The notes under the pieces are model-generated. The model was not told the origin of the DNA, made no database searches, and worked only from the letters and a program-made list of their open reading frames with translations. Shown here piece after piece: positions 17,219 to 27,656 of a DNA stretch of 64,000 nucleotides. A program made the translations under genes and the position numbers. Within the stretch, counting starts at the first letter, position 1, and each line of letters begins with the position of its first letter. The stretch spans positions 1 through 64,000 of the forward strand of contig NZ_CYPU01000023.1 in the NCBI RefSeq assembly GCF_001458195.1. The letters run 5' to 3'. This DNA is from Ruegeria atlantica. GTDB taxonomy: Bacteria; Pseudomonadota; Alphaproteobacteria; Rhodobacterales; Rhodobacteraceae.

Positions 17219-18871
17219 TTAGGCAAGCTTCTCATAATGCGGGGTCCAGAACTTCGCATCTATTACCGCTTTCAAGTCATTCCCCGTGGATTTAGGCGCA
17301 ACCCCATCCAACTGCGCCTGTTGACCAACGGCAAATGCGATAGCCTTGCTGACCTCGCGAATGTCCCCCACATCGGGCAGCAAGCTGGCTGTGCGATCGG
17401 ACTTCGCAGGTGACACCGTGGCGAGCGCCTCGGCGGCGGCCATGAACATTCCGTCCGTGACGCGGCGCGCGCCTGACGCCAGCACGCCCAACCCCATACC
17501 GGGGAAAATGTAGGAGTTGTTGCACTGCGCGACATGATGCGTTTTGCCGTTGTAGACAACAGGATCAAACGGGCTTCCGGTGGCAACCAATGCATGACCA
17601 TCTGACCAGCGGATAATATCCGCAGGCACAGCCTCAATTCGCGATGTCGGGTTCGACAGCGGCAATACGACAGGATGTTCTGTGTGAGCCGCCATCGCCC
17701 GAATGATCTCTTCAGAGAACAAGCCTGCCTGACCGCTGACACCAACCAATATGTTGGGTTTGGCCTGGTTAATCACGTCCAGCAGTGAAATATTACCATC
17801 GGACCAACTCTCCACTTTGGTGAGGGGTTGGACGATTTGCGTTTGGAACGGCAGGAGGTCTTTCATCGCATCGGTTAACAACCCATTCCGGTCCACCATG
17901 TAGATGCGGTCACGCGCCTCGGCCTCGGGTAATCCTTGGCGGACCATGAGTTGAACAAGTTGCTCGGCGATACCCACTCCCGCTGATCCCGCTCCAAGAA
18001 ACGCGATGGTAGCGTCCTTTAGCGTTATGCCAGTGACATTCGAGGCAGCCAGCAAACTGCCCGCCGTTACCGCTGCGGTGCCCTGAATATCATCATTGAA
18101 TGTACAGAGCTGATCACGATACCGCGCAAGCAGGGGTGCCGCATGTTGCTGTGCAAAATCCTCGAATTGCAGCAAAACATCCGGCCACTTGCGCTTTACC
18201 GCCTGTACAAAAAGATCGACAAAGTCAAAGTACTCATCCCCGCTGACGCGTTCATTCCGCCATCCGATATAGAGGGGATCTTCCAGCCGTTCTTTATTGT
18301 TGGTGCCGATGTCCAGTACCACCGGGAGCGTTACAGACGGGCTTATTCCGCCCGCAGCGGTATAAAGCGAGAGCTTTCCGATCGGAATTCCCATGCCGCC
18401 CGCGCCTTGATCGCCCAAACCCAAAATCCGCTCACCATCGGTGACGACTATGGCCTCGACAGAGGGCAGGACGGCATTCTCAAGCATGTCATCGATCCGG
18501 TCACGCTCGGGGTACGAAATGATTAATCCGCGCGGGTGATCGTAGATCTCACTGAACCTCTTGCAGGCGTCACCCACAACGGGTGTGTAAATTGTCGGCA
18601 TCATCTCGGTTAGATGTCGCACCAATAGAGCGTAAAACAGAACCTCGTTGTCATCCTGCAGGCCACGCAGATAGACATGCTTATCCAGCGGCGTCTCCTC
18701 ACGTTCAAAGGCGGCATAGACATGGTCAACCTGCGTTTCGAGCGTTTCGATGTGTGGCGGAAGAAGACCCAGCAATCCAAGCTTTTCTCGTTCGTGCAGA
18801 GAAAAGGCAGTACCTTTGTTCAGGAGCGGGTTTGTCACATAGTGCAAATTTGCAGGATCAGTATCGGCCAT
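17219..18871 (-). CDS. maeA: NAD-type malic enzyme (oxaloacetate-decarboxylating)
   Basis: Malic enzyme of the single-domain SfcA/MaeA type, 550 residues: malate + NAD(P)+ to pyruvate + CO2 + NAD(P)H. The N-terminal malic domain has the tyrosine of [16 protein letters not shown] (near 95) and [17 protein letters not shown]. Metal-binding residues are in [19 protein letters not shown] and [15 protein letters not shown]. The Rossmann fold follows ([15 protein letters not shown]). The start at 18871 (MADTDPANL) is behind AAAGGGC; the open frame continues 82 codons upstream without family similarity. It sits between an IS6 element and IS debris, yet is intact and looks like an ordinary chromosomal gene. 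Its cofactor preference cannot be read safely. Confidence 0.92.
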   Translation of the reverse strand: MADTDPANLHYVTNPLLNKGTAFSLHEREKLGLLGLLPPHIETLETQVDHVYAAFEREETPLDKHVYLRGLQDDNEVLFYALLVRHLTEMMPTIYTPVVGDACKRFSEIYDHPRGLIISYPERDRIDDMLENAVLPSVEAIVVTDGERILGLGDQGAGGMGIPIGKLSLYTAAGGISPSVTLPVVLDIGTNNKERLEDPLYIGWRNERVSGDEYFDFVDLFVQAVKRKWPDVLLQFEDFAQQHAAPLLARYRDQLCTFNDDIQGTAAVTAGSLLAASNVTGITLKDATIAFLGAGSAGVGIAEQLVQLMVRQGLPEAEARDRIYMVDRNGLLTDAMKDLLPFQTQIVQPLTKVESWSDGNISLLDVINQAKPNILVGVSGQAGLFSEEIIRAMAAHTEHPVVLPLSNPTSRIEAVPADIIRWSDGHALVATGSPFDPVVYNGKTHHVAQCNNSYIFPGMGLGVLASGARRVTDGMFMAAAEALATVSPAKSDRTASLLPDVGDIREVSKAIAFAVGQQAQLDGVAPKSTGNDLKAVIDAKFWTPHYEKLA

Positions 18872-19276
18872 TGGATGCCCTTTCGGATCGGCACGCAAAG
18901 GTTGCACGCATCTATCCGGCAAGGTCAGCATTATACGACAACAAATGCAACGAGCTTGCGACTGGAACTTTTCCGCATTGGGCCAACACACTCGCGTGAT
19001 GGCGTGCGCGAATAATTCGCGGCCCAAAGTCGCCATTCGTCTCAGTTGCTCACGCTGCTGTGCAGATTCCCCGAAGCGGACTTTGGCTGGGAATCTCATC
19101 CAACAGATAGGTCGCAAGCAGTTCGGAGTACTGCCAGTCTCTGGAGCCAGGGATAGTCAAAAGAGCCGTGTCCCAAATACGAAAATGTTAATCGGTCTGC
19201 CGCTTCCATTGTGCCCGCACTCGATACTGTGGAACGACGGACACCCACAATCAATTCGCACGGAAGATGCTAACCT
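18872..19276. other. Upstream region of the malic enzyme gene
   Basis: About 400 bases that must hold the malic enzyme promoter. Open frames on both strands here carry no recognisable motif. I see no clear operator or RNA gene. Confidence 0.45.
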
Positions 19277-19675
19277 TTAGGCTTTTTCCAACCGTTGCAT
19301 TGACCAGCTAATGACCCCGCCCACCCAGATAAATCCGAGCAAAACACCAAGATAGACATTCATTGTTCCACCCGGTGCAATGAACCCGGAATGCCCGAAA
19401 TTCGAGATGGTTTCGATGGTCTGTTCAACACCAAACACTATACAGAGCCAGGTCAACCAGGGTGGAATAATTTTGTTCTCACCAAATCCCAGCACTGCAA
19501 CTGCGCTGCCCCTTCTGACAGGCCGTTTGGATCATAAGCCAGGCCAGCCCAAGTCCACGCCTGAACTTTTGCCGTCAGAGTGAAACCAAAGACGCCGGCA
19601 ATAAAAACATAGCGATGAGGCACAGGAAGAAGGGCTGAGAACTGGCCAGCAAAAATCATCAGACCGAGGGAGACA
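19277..19675 (-). pseudogene. Truncated, frameshifted membrane-protein gene
   Basis: Two overlapping minus-strand frames together encode part of a polytopic membrane protein: LGLMIFAGQFSALLPVPHRY and FIAGVFGFTLTAKVQAWTWA in one, then NKIIPPWLTWLCIVFGVEQT and LGVLLGFIWVGGVISWSMQR in the other, meeting near 19480-19500. The 5' part is missing where an IS6 fragment begins at about 19676. I do not recognise the family. Codon use looks like chromosomal DNA, suggesting a resident gene destroyed by IS activity. Confidence 0.6.
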
Positions 19676-19935
19676 AATGTTGGAGACCAATGCGTTGCCG
19701 AAGAAGATTGTGATCGACAAAACGGTGCCAACATTGCGAGCCTCAAGGCTACCAACAAATGCTGAAGAGCTTCGGTTGTACGATACCAATAGAGATGGTG
19801 AGCCGTTTCATGAAAGGATGATCTTGCTCAATGATGCTCTTCATGGATTTCCGCGGCTAGCTTTCGTCTATATCCGTAACACCTTTTACACGATGGCCTC
19901 GCCTCAGTGAGAGGGTAAAAAGCTTGCAACAAAGT
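19676..19935 (+). pseudogene. Rearranged IS6-family transposase fragment (remnant D)
   Basis: Bases 19676-19802 match the plus-strand IS6 transposase region encoding RMLEVNGLPRKIVIDKSG through IEMVR. Bases 19803-19857 match the next segment (RRKYLNNIVEQDHRFIKRR) only when read on the minus strand, giving RRKSMKSIIEQDHPFMKR. Plus-strand similarity may resume near 19857, and an IS6-like terminal GCTTGCAACAAAGTC lies at 19924-19938. It is non-coding debris carrying a small internal inversion. Confidence 0.7.
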
Positions 19936-20045
19936 CATTAAAGATCACGGCTTCTGACGCCGGACAGAACCCTTTTCACATTCAAGTTGGTTGTAGCAAA
20001 CGCAGTTTTCAACGATCCCAATGGAACTGACGTCAAACAGTCGTC

Positions 20046-20558
20046 TCAGTTGTAGTTCTCGATGCTCAAGAAAACCAGTGTGCGCTTCTCTTGGCTCTTG
20101 TCTTTAATGGCAACCCGATAGACACGGATTCCGGCGTCCAATTCTCTAAGTTTATAGCTGTCGGGATGATTGACATGCGGATCGTTTGGAGCAGGAGTAC
20201 CGTCTCGACAATGGGTTATTTCAGCCCATGTGTCGTCAAAGTAGCTTGCGGCCTCATCGCTTCTAAACTGAAATTCCCAATAGCACGAAACGCCGCGGGA
20301 ATTACCTAAACCATCGAATGCCAGACATACCGACCCAAATGGCGCAACCCCGGTGTCATTATAGCTCTCAAGTGCAGACATTCGTGCGCATTCGGTAGCC
20401 AGTCCAATGGTCGGATGAACGAGTATAACCGTTAAAAGTGAAAGCCAAAAACACAACGAGACGCTATTGCGAGGTTCGATATCGGATGCTGGAGCGGGGC
20501 AGACAAAACTTTTGCTGTCGCGCAGTTTCAGCACGGCAATCAAACGCATACGATGCAC
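20046..20558 (-). CDS. Small exported protein of unknown function
   Basis: An open frame of 170 residues. A hydrophobic stretch near 32-52 (SLCFWLSLLTVILVHPTIGL) is probably a signal peptide or anchor, with the start uncertain; an internal start nearer this stretch would give a typical leader. The mature part has several cysteines (TECARMSAL, GSVCLAFDG, VSCYWEFQF, ITHCRDGTPAP) that could pair in the periplasm. I recognise no family. It lies between IS debris and the DUF1989-GcvT gene on the same strand. Confidence 0.45.
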   Translation of the reverse strand: MHRMRLIAVLKLRDSKSFVCPAPASDIEPRNSVSLCFWLSLLTVILVHPTIGLATECARMSALESYNDTGVAPFGSVCLAFDGLGNSRGVSCYWEFQFRSDEAASYFDDTWAEITHCRDGTPAPNDPHVNHPDSYKLRELDAGIRVYRVAIKDKSQEKRTLVFLSIENYN

Positions 20559-20603
20559 CCTGACGGGAGACTCTTTGTGACCAACGGGTTTGTTAAGGAC
20601 TCG

Positions 20604-23003
20604 TCATTCTGCTGCATCAGGAACATCAACAATTGAATAGTTGGCCTTTACGCGTTCCTTTGTCGGGTCAAAATGAGGGAAAGGCACTATTTTGGCTTTC
20701 AGACGCTTTTGTTGGCCGTCCAGTTGCCCGATTTCAATGTCAGCTCCGACGACGGCATGAGTGACCGAAACCCGGCCTAACGCAATAACCTTGCCCAGAA
20801 CGGGTGATTTCATCGCGCTGGTAATCTCTCCAACCTGCGCCTTTCCTAAACGCACACAGTCGCCGGGCGAGGGGACCGTGCCGCCCTCAATCTCGAAACC
20901 GACCAGTTTGCGATGAGGATGGGTCTTGCGTTCTTCAATCGCTGCCCGCCCGATAAAATCGTCGGGCTTTGACTTCAGTGGAACGGTGAAGCCGATGCCA
21001 GCCTCGAAGGGATCGGTTTGATCGTCGAATTCGGATCCGGCAAAGATCAAGCCACCTTCGATCCGCACCATATCCAGTGCCGCAAGTCCAAGCGGAGCTA
21101 TGCCATATTCCTGGCCAACCTCCCAGACGCGATCAAAGATCTCGACGGCATCTTTGGGATGGCAGAAGATTTCATATCCCAGCTCACCTGAATACCCGGT
21201 CCGAGAAATTACGACAGATGTCCCCTGCACATCACCAACCCGAGCCACGGTAAGCCGGAACCATGGCAGTTCTTCGATCGTCGGTTGCTGAGGCGGTGTC
21301 CAAAAGATCTTGGAAAGGATGTCGCGACTGTACCGCCCTTGAACCGCAATGTTGTGCAATTGATCAGTCGAATTGCGCACCCAGACATTCATATTGCGTT
21401 TGAGGGCCTGTTCCTGCAGCCACAATCCGCTGGTATCATTCCCGCCGATCCAGCGGAAATTCGTCTCACCCAAACGATAGACGGTGCCGTCGTCGATCAT
21501 GCCGCCGTGCTCATAGCACATAGCCGTATAGACGACCTGACCAACGCTCAGCTTTTTCATGTTGCGGGTTACGCAAAGCTGCATCAGCTCTTCTGCGTCG
21601 GGTCCGACAACTTCGTATTTCCGCAAGGGGCTGAGGTCCATAACCGCCACCTTGTCGCGGCAGGCCCAGTATTCGGCAATCGCGCCGTGATTGGTCATCG
21701 TGTTGGGCAGCCAATAGCCGTTATATTCGACGAAATCACGGGTGTGCCGTGCAAAGCAGTCGTGAAATGCAGTTTTCTTGGTTTCTTCCACATCCGCCTC
21801 CGCAGATTTTCTATAGCCGTAGGATCTTTTGAAATCCTCGGTCGCCTTGTAGGTTCGCACCTGAATATCGGTTGGATTCCAGCCATTTGCTGGATCAATG
21901 TCGCAGGGACAGCCGGTGCTGACGCAGACCAGATCGGTCAGCGCGCGCAACAAGACGAAGTCACCGGGGCGCGACCAGGGGTCGTCCATGCCAATGGCGT
22001 TGGTGTCGTCCAGCATCGTGTTGAAAAAGAAGTTGATTGCAGGCCAACCACCACGTGGTTTGATGCCATACTGATCCAAGTCTTTATTGATATTGTCCGA
22101 GCAATTCACGTGGCCGGGGTAACCGAGATCTTCATAATACCGCGCCGTACAGGCAAGGCCAAACGTGTCATGGCGTCCGCACGTATCCTGAACGATCTCT
22201 ATCAGCGGTTCCTGATCAACTGACCAATACTTCGAAAAAATCCCCGGTTTCGGATACAAGCTGCCCATCAGGCTACGCGTTGTTGTGGGATCAATCTCGC
22301 GTTCGATCCCCTGATCCAGTGCCCGTCGGCTGAAGGCCTGAAAATCCGAGCACTCACGCCCGCGAACATCGACAATCTGAATGAACTCACCGGCCCTGAC
22401 CTCGTACGAGTGGGCATTGCCCGGCTGAATATTGAAGTCCCTGAGCGGATCGGCCAGCGGTTCGGGTGGTCCCACATCGGGTTTTTCCAAACCGGGTGCA
22501 GAGCGCTGAATGTACAGGATGATATCCGTGGGAGGGTTGTTATCTTCGGGGCGCATCGCCTTGCCGGGTGCAGCCACGATCAGAAGGCCCTCACATTCGG
22601 CGACGAAATGCACCATGTCACCGGGGCGCGACCCGTCGGTAAACGCCCGGATCGCGTCACCTTTTCCGATGTCAAATCCGGCAACTTCCAGAGCGCGCAG
22701 CACTTTCTTGCCAGACGGCGATCCATTGGCCAGCGTCGCAATCAATCCCTCCGGACGTCCATGTCCCAAAGCACCCAGCATGGCCGCATCAGAACTTCGG
22801 TCAGGGGCAAAGAAGACCATCTCGGCCTGTTGCATCCCGTCGCGGTCCAACAAGGTTATCGTATCACCTTTGGAAACCGGAACAGCGCGCGACCCCATTC
22901 CGGGGACCGGGTGGCGTTCCGTTCCATGTGGCAGGATCGGAAGGCCGGGGGCCAGAACTCCGCTGCGTTCGAACGGAACTTCGAATACCGGCTTCACATT
23001 CAT
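20604..23003 (-). CDS. DUF1989-GcvT fusion, predicted folate-dependent demethylase or aminomethyltransferase
   Basis: A 799-residue fusion. Residues about 198-385 form a DUF1989 (urea carboxylase-associated) domain, with AGEFIQIVDVRGRECSDFQA, TCGRHDTFG, NCSDNI, RPGDFVLLRALTDLVCVSTG and CPCDIDPANGWNPT; residues 40-170 may be a weaker related unit. From about 415 to 790 is a complete GcvT-type aminomethyltransferase (GGMIDDGTVYRL, RTGYSGELGYEIF, LAALDMVRIEGG). GcvT relatives move one-carbon units from methylated amines or DMSP to tetrahydrofolate. Start at 23003 behind AGGAAG; its ATG overlaps the cupin stop. The cupin, betaine-type importer, fhs and folD nearby suggest catabolism of an imported methylated amine. 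The substrate is not known. Confidence 0.8.
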   Translation of the reverse strand: MNVKPVFEVPFERSGVLAPGLPILPHGTERHPVPGMGSRAVPVSKGDTITLLDRDGMQQAEMVFFAPDRSSDAAMLGALGHGRPEGLIATLANGSPSGKKVLRALEVAGFDIGKGDAIRAFTDGSRPGDMVHFVAECEGLLIVAAPGKAMRPEDNNPPTDIILYIQRSAPGLEKPDVGPPEPLADPLRDFNIQPGNAHSYEVRAGEFIQIVDVRGRECSDFQAFSRRALDQGIEREIDPTTTRSLMGSLYPKPGIFSKYWSVDQEPLIEIVQDTCGRHDTFGLACTARYYEDLGYPGHVNCSDNINKDLDQYGIKPRGGWPAINFFFNTMLDDTNAIGMDDPWSRPGDFVLLRALTDLVCVSTGCPCDIDPANGWNPTDIQVRTYKATEDFKRSYGYRKSAEADVEETKKTAFHDCFARHTRDFVEYNGYWLPNTMTNHGAIAEYWACRDKVAVMDLSPLRKYEVVGPDAEELMQLCVTRNMKKLSVGQVVYTAMCYEHGGMIDDGTVYRLGETNFRWIGGNDTSGLWLQEQALKRNMNVWVRNSTDQLHNIAVQGRYSRDILSKIFWTPPQQPTIEELPWFRLTVARVGDVQGTSVVISRTGYSGELGYEIFCHPKDAVEIFDRVWEVGQEYGIAPLGLAALDMVRIEGGLIFAGSEFDDQTDPFEAGIGFTVPLKSKPDDFIGRAAIEERKTHPHRKLVGFEIEGGTVPSPGDCVRLGKAQVGEITSAMKSPVLGKVIALGRVSVTHAVVGADIEIGQLDGQQKRLKAKIVPFPHFDPTKERVKANYSIVDVPDAAE

Positions 23004-23371
23004 AGTGCATCTTCCTGAATGATCTCGGTTGCACCGCGGTGGGTGACAACCAATAGGCATCCCGCCTCGGTTCGCGAATAGTGGCTGGACCCAGAAGCAA
23101 GACTGACAAAGTCGCCGCTGCGATAGCAAAATCCATCGTGATCTGTCAGATCGCCTTCGAGGATGAAGAACTCTTCTGGCCCATGGTGGATATGCGGGCT
23201 TGAACGCGTGCCCGCTGCCATCTTCATCAGATAACTGCCTTGCCCGGTTCCCTCATCAAAGCTGACATTCTTCCACCAGACTTGCTCGTCGGGTCGGCCT
23301 TCCATACGCATCCGGACAAATCCGGGATCGTCGAAACGGGTAACGGTGCGTGGGATTTGATACTGTGCCAT
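23000..23371 (-). CDS. Small single-domain cupin protein
   Basis: A 123-residue cupin. The first motif (SSPHIHHGPEEFFILEG) supplies His-His-Glu metal ligands; the second (YRSGDFVSLASGSSHYSRTE) supplies the last His. Such small cupins can be metal-dependent enzymes or ligand sensors. The start at 23371 (MAQYQIPR) lies one base before the permease stop codon at 23373. Its stop overlaps the start of the DUF1989-GcvT gene by four bases, so the two are co-translated and probably act in the same pathway. Confidence 0.82.
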   Translation of the reverse strand: MAQYQIPRTVTRFDDPGFVRMRMEGRPDEQVWWKNVSFDEGTGQGSYLMKMAAGTRSSPHIHHGPEEFFILEGDLTDHDGFCYRSGDFVSLASGSSHYSRTEAGCLLVVTHRGATEIIQEDAL

Positions 23372-23372
23372 C

Positions 23373-25358
23373 TCAATCAAGCCCCAACCGTTTTTTGCGT
23401 TTTTCAGCCCAACTGCTGATCGCCATGTCAAAGGTCAGCGCCATCAGGGACACGTTCAGGCCCAGCACAAAGTTCTTGCCCAGTTCGGTGCCCGCCAGTG
23501 TTCGCTGCAGCTCCTGCCCCAGATCCTGCGTGCCGATGAAAGCGGCAATGATAACCATGAAGAAGGCGAACATGATTGCCTGATTAAACCCGACCGCCAT
23601 TGTCGGCAGTGCCAGCGGAAATTGCACCGACATCAGCTTTTGCCGACGGGTCGAGCCGGACATGTCTGCCGCCTCGGTCATTTCCGGCGGTACATTACTG
23701 AGGCCAATAATCGTGTACCGGATCAGCGGCACGGCGGCGAAGATCAGGATTGAGAACACAACTGCCACATCATTGACCCCAAACAGCATGATCGCGGGGA
23801 TCAGGTAGATGAAGCTTGGGAAGGTTTGCGCGGTGTCGCAGGCCAGCAGGATGCTCTTGGACCAGCGGTTGGACCGGGCTGCAACAACGCCCAAGGGGAT
23901 TCCGATCATAGTCGCCAGCGCGACTGCTGAAATCACAGTATAAAGCGTGATGACCGACCGATCCCACCAGCCCGAAAAGGCGACAATCGTAAAGAAGATC
24001 GCGGCGTAGATGCCGGGCTTTCGGCCACCGACCCAATACGCAAAGGACACAACCAGCAGGATAAAAGCAGGAGTCGGAATGGCAAGTAGCGTATTCCGGA
24101 ACGGGATCAAAACCTTGACATTTAGGAACCAGCGCAGCCATTCGGTTGTGCCCTTGATCGCGTCTATGGCCAGGAACGACTTGATCACCACGTCGATTTC
24201 CTTGCCCTGGCTGAGATGCTGCTTGCGACCAACTTCAGCAAGGATTGGGAACGCCTGTGCCAGCAGAGTAAACCCAACAAACAGACCCAGCGCGACCAGC
24301 GAAATCTGGTGCCGTTTCCACCACGGTGTCCCGCGTTCGAAGTGCACCGGCTGCTTGACGACCCAAGCCTTTGACATCCGATCCAACGTGACAGCCAGAA
24401 GGACGATGGTTACGCCAATCTCGAAAGAACGGCCCAGTTTGAAACTACCCATCATCGCCAGCAGTTTCGCGCCAAGACCGGGCATTCCGATAAAAGCCGT
24501 CAGAACAACCATCGCAAGACACAGCATGATCACCTGATTGACGCCGACCAGAACCTCGGTGCGCGCGGCTGGAACGTAGACGTGGCGCAACATCTGCCAG
24601 CGTGTGCAGCCAGACATCTGGCCTGCTTCGATCACTTCCGGGCTGACCTTTTTCAGACCCAGAGTGGTCATCAGGATCATCGGTGGGATGGCAAAGGTAA
24701 TTGTTGCGACGGCCCCAGCTGTCGGTCCGACCTTAAAGAAGATCACTGCTGGCAGGAGATACGTAAAGAAGGGCAGGGTTTGCAGTACGGACAGGATGGG
24801 TTTCAGCAACCGCTCGAACCAGCCGTATTTCCAGGCCGCGATGCCTAGTACCAGACCCAGCAAGAAAGCCAATGGTGCCGCAACCACGATGACGGACATC
24901 GTCTGCATGGCGATTTTCCACTGTCCGATTGCCGCGGTCCAGATGAAGGTGCCCGCGCCCAAGGCAGCCAACCGCCATCCACCAACGGCATAGCCGACGA
25001 CGGCTGCCACAGCGGCAATCGCGGACCATGGGATCGGGCCCAGATAGGGCCAGCGACGCTTGCCCTCCAATAGGTTGGCCGAGGTATCCAGCAGAAACTC
25101 TAGCGGGCCTTCTGCAATAAAGCGGGTGACATAGATCAAACCGAGGTCATTTTGGATGAAGTTGAAAATCGCGTCCAAAACCTGTGCCGTTGGCGGGATT
25201 GCAGCCTCAGGAATGCGATTCAGCCACTCGGGCAGAATGCCAATTGCCTTAGCCAGGATCAGTGCAAGAGCGGTGACCAGCAGCGCGGTTAGGACTTTGG
25301 TTTGCCCCCACGGGCCGTCCCTTGTGTCCGATATGTCGGTGGACAGTGTCGCCATCAT
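23373..25358 (-). CDS. proW: Betaine/quaternary-amine ABC transporter permease, two permease domains in one chain
   Basis: Inner-membrane permease of the ProW/OpuA class, 661 residues, about twice the usual length. It contains two binding-protein-dependent permease domains in tandem, each with an EAA loop: EAGQMSGCTRWQMLRHVYVP in the first half and EAADMSGSTRRQKLMSVQFP in the second. Many hydrophobic segments flank them. One chain would thus supply both halves of the translocation pore. Its start (ATGATG, 25358) overlaps the ATPase gene stop. It follows the ATPase in an operon ordered binding protein, ATPase, permease, cupin, DUF1989-GcvT. Confidence 0.88.
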   Translation of the reverse strand: MMATLSTDISDTRDGPWGQTKVLTALLVTALALILAKAIGILPEWLNRIPEAAIPPTAQVLDAIFNFIQNDLGLIYVTRFIAEGPLEFLLDTSANLLEGKRRWPYLGPIPWSAIAAVAAVVGYAVGGWRLAALGAGTFIWTAAIGQWKIAMQTMSVIVVAAPLAFLLGLVLGIAAWKYGWFERLLKPILSVLQTLPFFTYLLPAVIFFKVGPTAGAVATITFAIPPMILMTTLGLKKVSPEVIEAGQMSGCTRWQMLRHVYVPAARTEVLVGVNQVIMLCLAMVVLTAFIGMPGLGAKLLAMMGSFKLGRSFEIGVTIVLLAVTLDRMSKAWVVKQPVHFERGTPWWKRHQISLVALGLFVGFTLLAQAFPILAEVGRKQHLSQGKEIDVVIKSFLAIDAIKGTTEWLRWFLNVKVLIPFRNTLLAIPTPAFILLVVSFAYWVGGRKPGIYAAIFFTIVAFSGWWDRSVITLYTVISAVALATMIGIPLGVVAARSNRWSKSILLACDTAQTFPSFIYLIPAIMLFGVNDVAVVFSILIFAAVPLIRYTIIGLSNVPPEMTEAADMSGSTRRQKLMSVQFPLALPTMAVGFNQAIMFAFFMVIIAAFIGTQDLGQELQRTLAGTELGKNFVLGLNVSLMALTFDMAISSWAEKRKKRLGLD

Positions 25359-26383
25359 TCCGCCCCAAGCAGAACATTCAACGCGGTGTCACGTTCCAGA
25401 ACCCCGGTGACAACGCCTTTGTCATTCGCGACCGGCAACAGGATGCGCTTGTCATTTACCAGTACCCGCGCCAATTCGTGAATAGTCGAGCCGCCATTGA
25501 TCGGCGCGCCTTCCAAAGCATGACCATTCACGGGCTTTGCAAGCCCCTTCGCATGTACGACCCGGGCCTTGTCGACATCTTCGGTAAATTTGGCCACATA
25601 TTCGGTGGCAGGGTTCATCACGATCTGGTCGGGGGTGTCACACTGTTCGACCGCGCCGTTGCGCATTATGGCAATCCGGTCGGCCAGGCGCAGCGCCTCA
25701 TCGAAGTCATGCGTGATGAAGACGATGGTTTTGCCCAGCATTTCTTGCAGACGGAGGAATTCATCCTGCATTTCACGGCGGATCAATGGATCTAGCGCCG
25801 AGAAGGGCTCATCCAGAAACCAGATATCCGGCTCAATCGCCAGTGATCGGGCGATGCCGACCCTTTGCTGTTGACCGCCGCTGAGTTCACGCGGGAAATA
25901 TTCTTCCCGACCTTCAAGGCCCACCAACTTGATGACCTCCAGCGCGCGTTCGCGCCGGTCGTAGCGATCTTGTCCGCGCATTTCCAACGGGAAGGCGACG
26001 TTGTCCAATACCGTGCGATGTGGCAACAGACCGAAGGATTGGAACACCATCCCCATCTTGTTGCGGCGCAGCTCAATCAGCTCGCGTTCAGTCAGGCTCA
26101 TGATGTCCTGACCGTCAACTTCAATCGTTCCGCCTGTAATATCGTGTAGGCGTGAAAAACACCGCACTAGCGTGGACTTGCCTGATCCTGACAGGCCCAT
26201 AATGACCAGCATCTCGCCACGAGCGACCTCAATCGAGACGTCCTTAACACCGGCGATGTACCCATCCGCGCGGATCTCATCGAAACTGCGGCCAGCGGCC
26301 AGAGATTTCAGATAGCTCTCTGGCGAGGGCCCAAACAGTTTCCAGACGTTTTTGGCTGAGATGACAGGCGCTGAGGCGGACAT
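25355..26383 (-). CDS. proV: Betaine/quaternary-amine ABC transporter ATP-binding protein
   Basis: ATPase of the ProV/OpuAA class, 342 residues. Walker A GLSGSGKST, Q-loop region MVFQSFGLLPHRTVLDNVAF, signature LSGGQQQRVGIARSLA, Walker B IWFLDEPFSALD and switch His in IVFITHDFDEALRLADR are all present. The region after about residue 270 resembles the shortened regulatory (CBS-like) tail of this class. Start at 26383 (MSASAPVIS) behind GAAAGG; the longer open frame upstream is intergenic. The stop overlaps the permease start. Confidence 0.9.
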   Translation of the reverse strand: MSASAPVISAKNVWKLFGPSPESYLKSLAAGRSFDEIRADGYIAGVKDVSIEVARGEMLVIMGLSGSGKSTLVRCFSRLHDITGGTIEVDGQDIMSLTERELIELRRNKMGMVFQSFGLLPHRTVLDNVAFPLEMRGQDRYDRRERALEVIKLVGLEGREEYFPRELSGGQQQRVGIARSLAIEPDIWFLDEPFSALDPLIRREMQDEFLRLQEMLGKTIVFITHDFDEALRLADRIAIMRNGAVEQCDTPDQIVMNPATEYVAKFTEDVDKARVVHAKGLAKPVNGHALEGAPINGGSTIHELARVLVNDKRILLPVANDKGVVTGVLERDTALNVLLGAE

Positions 26384-26465
26384 GGCTGCCTTTCTTTCGT
26401 GTTGAGCGCGGCCTTGCATCGCTGAGATGTTCAAGGCCGCGCCAGTTTCGGTGGATGCAACCGGA

Positions 26466-27497
<1,032 letters not shown>

Positions 27498-27656
27498 CTA
27501 ATGTGCAGAACAGAAATTTGAGGGGCTTTGACCATAATTTCTTGAGGCTAATCCGACTTTTTGCTATCTTAACAGACAGTTGCCTGATCGAATGTTGCCA
27601 GATGCGGGCAAATGTTTTTGATCGCGCCGTCGTCCAGCTCGGGAAAAGGCCCCCAA

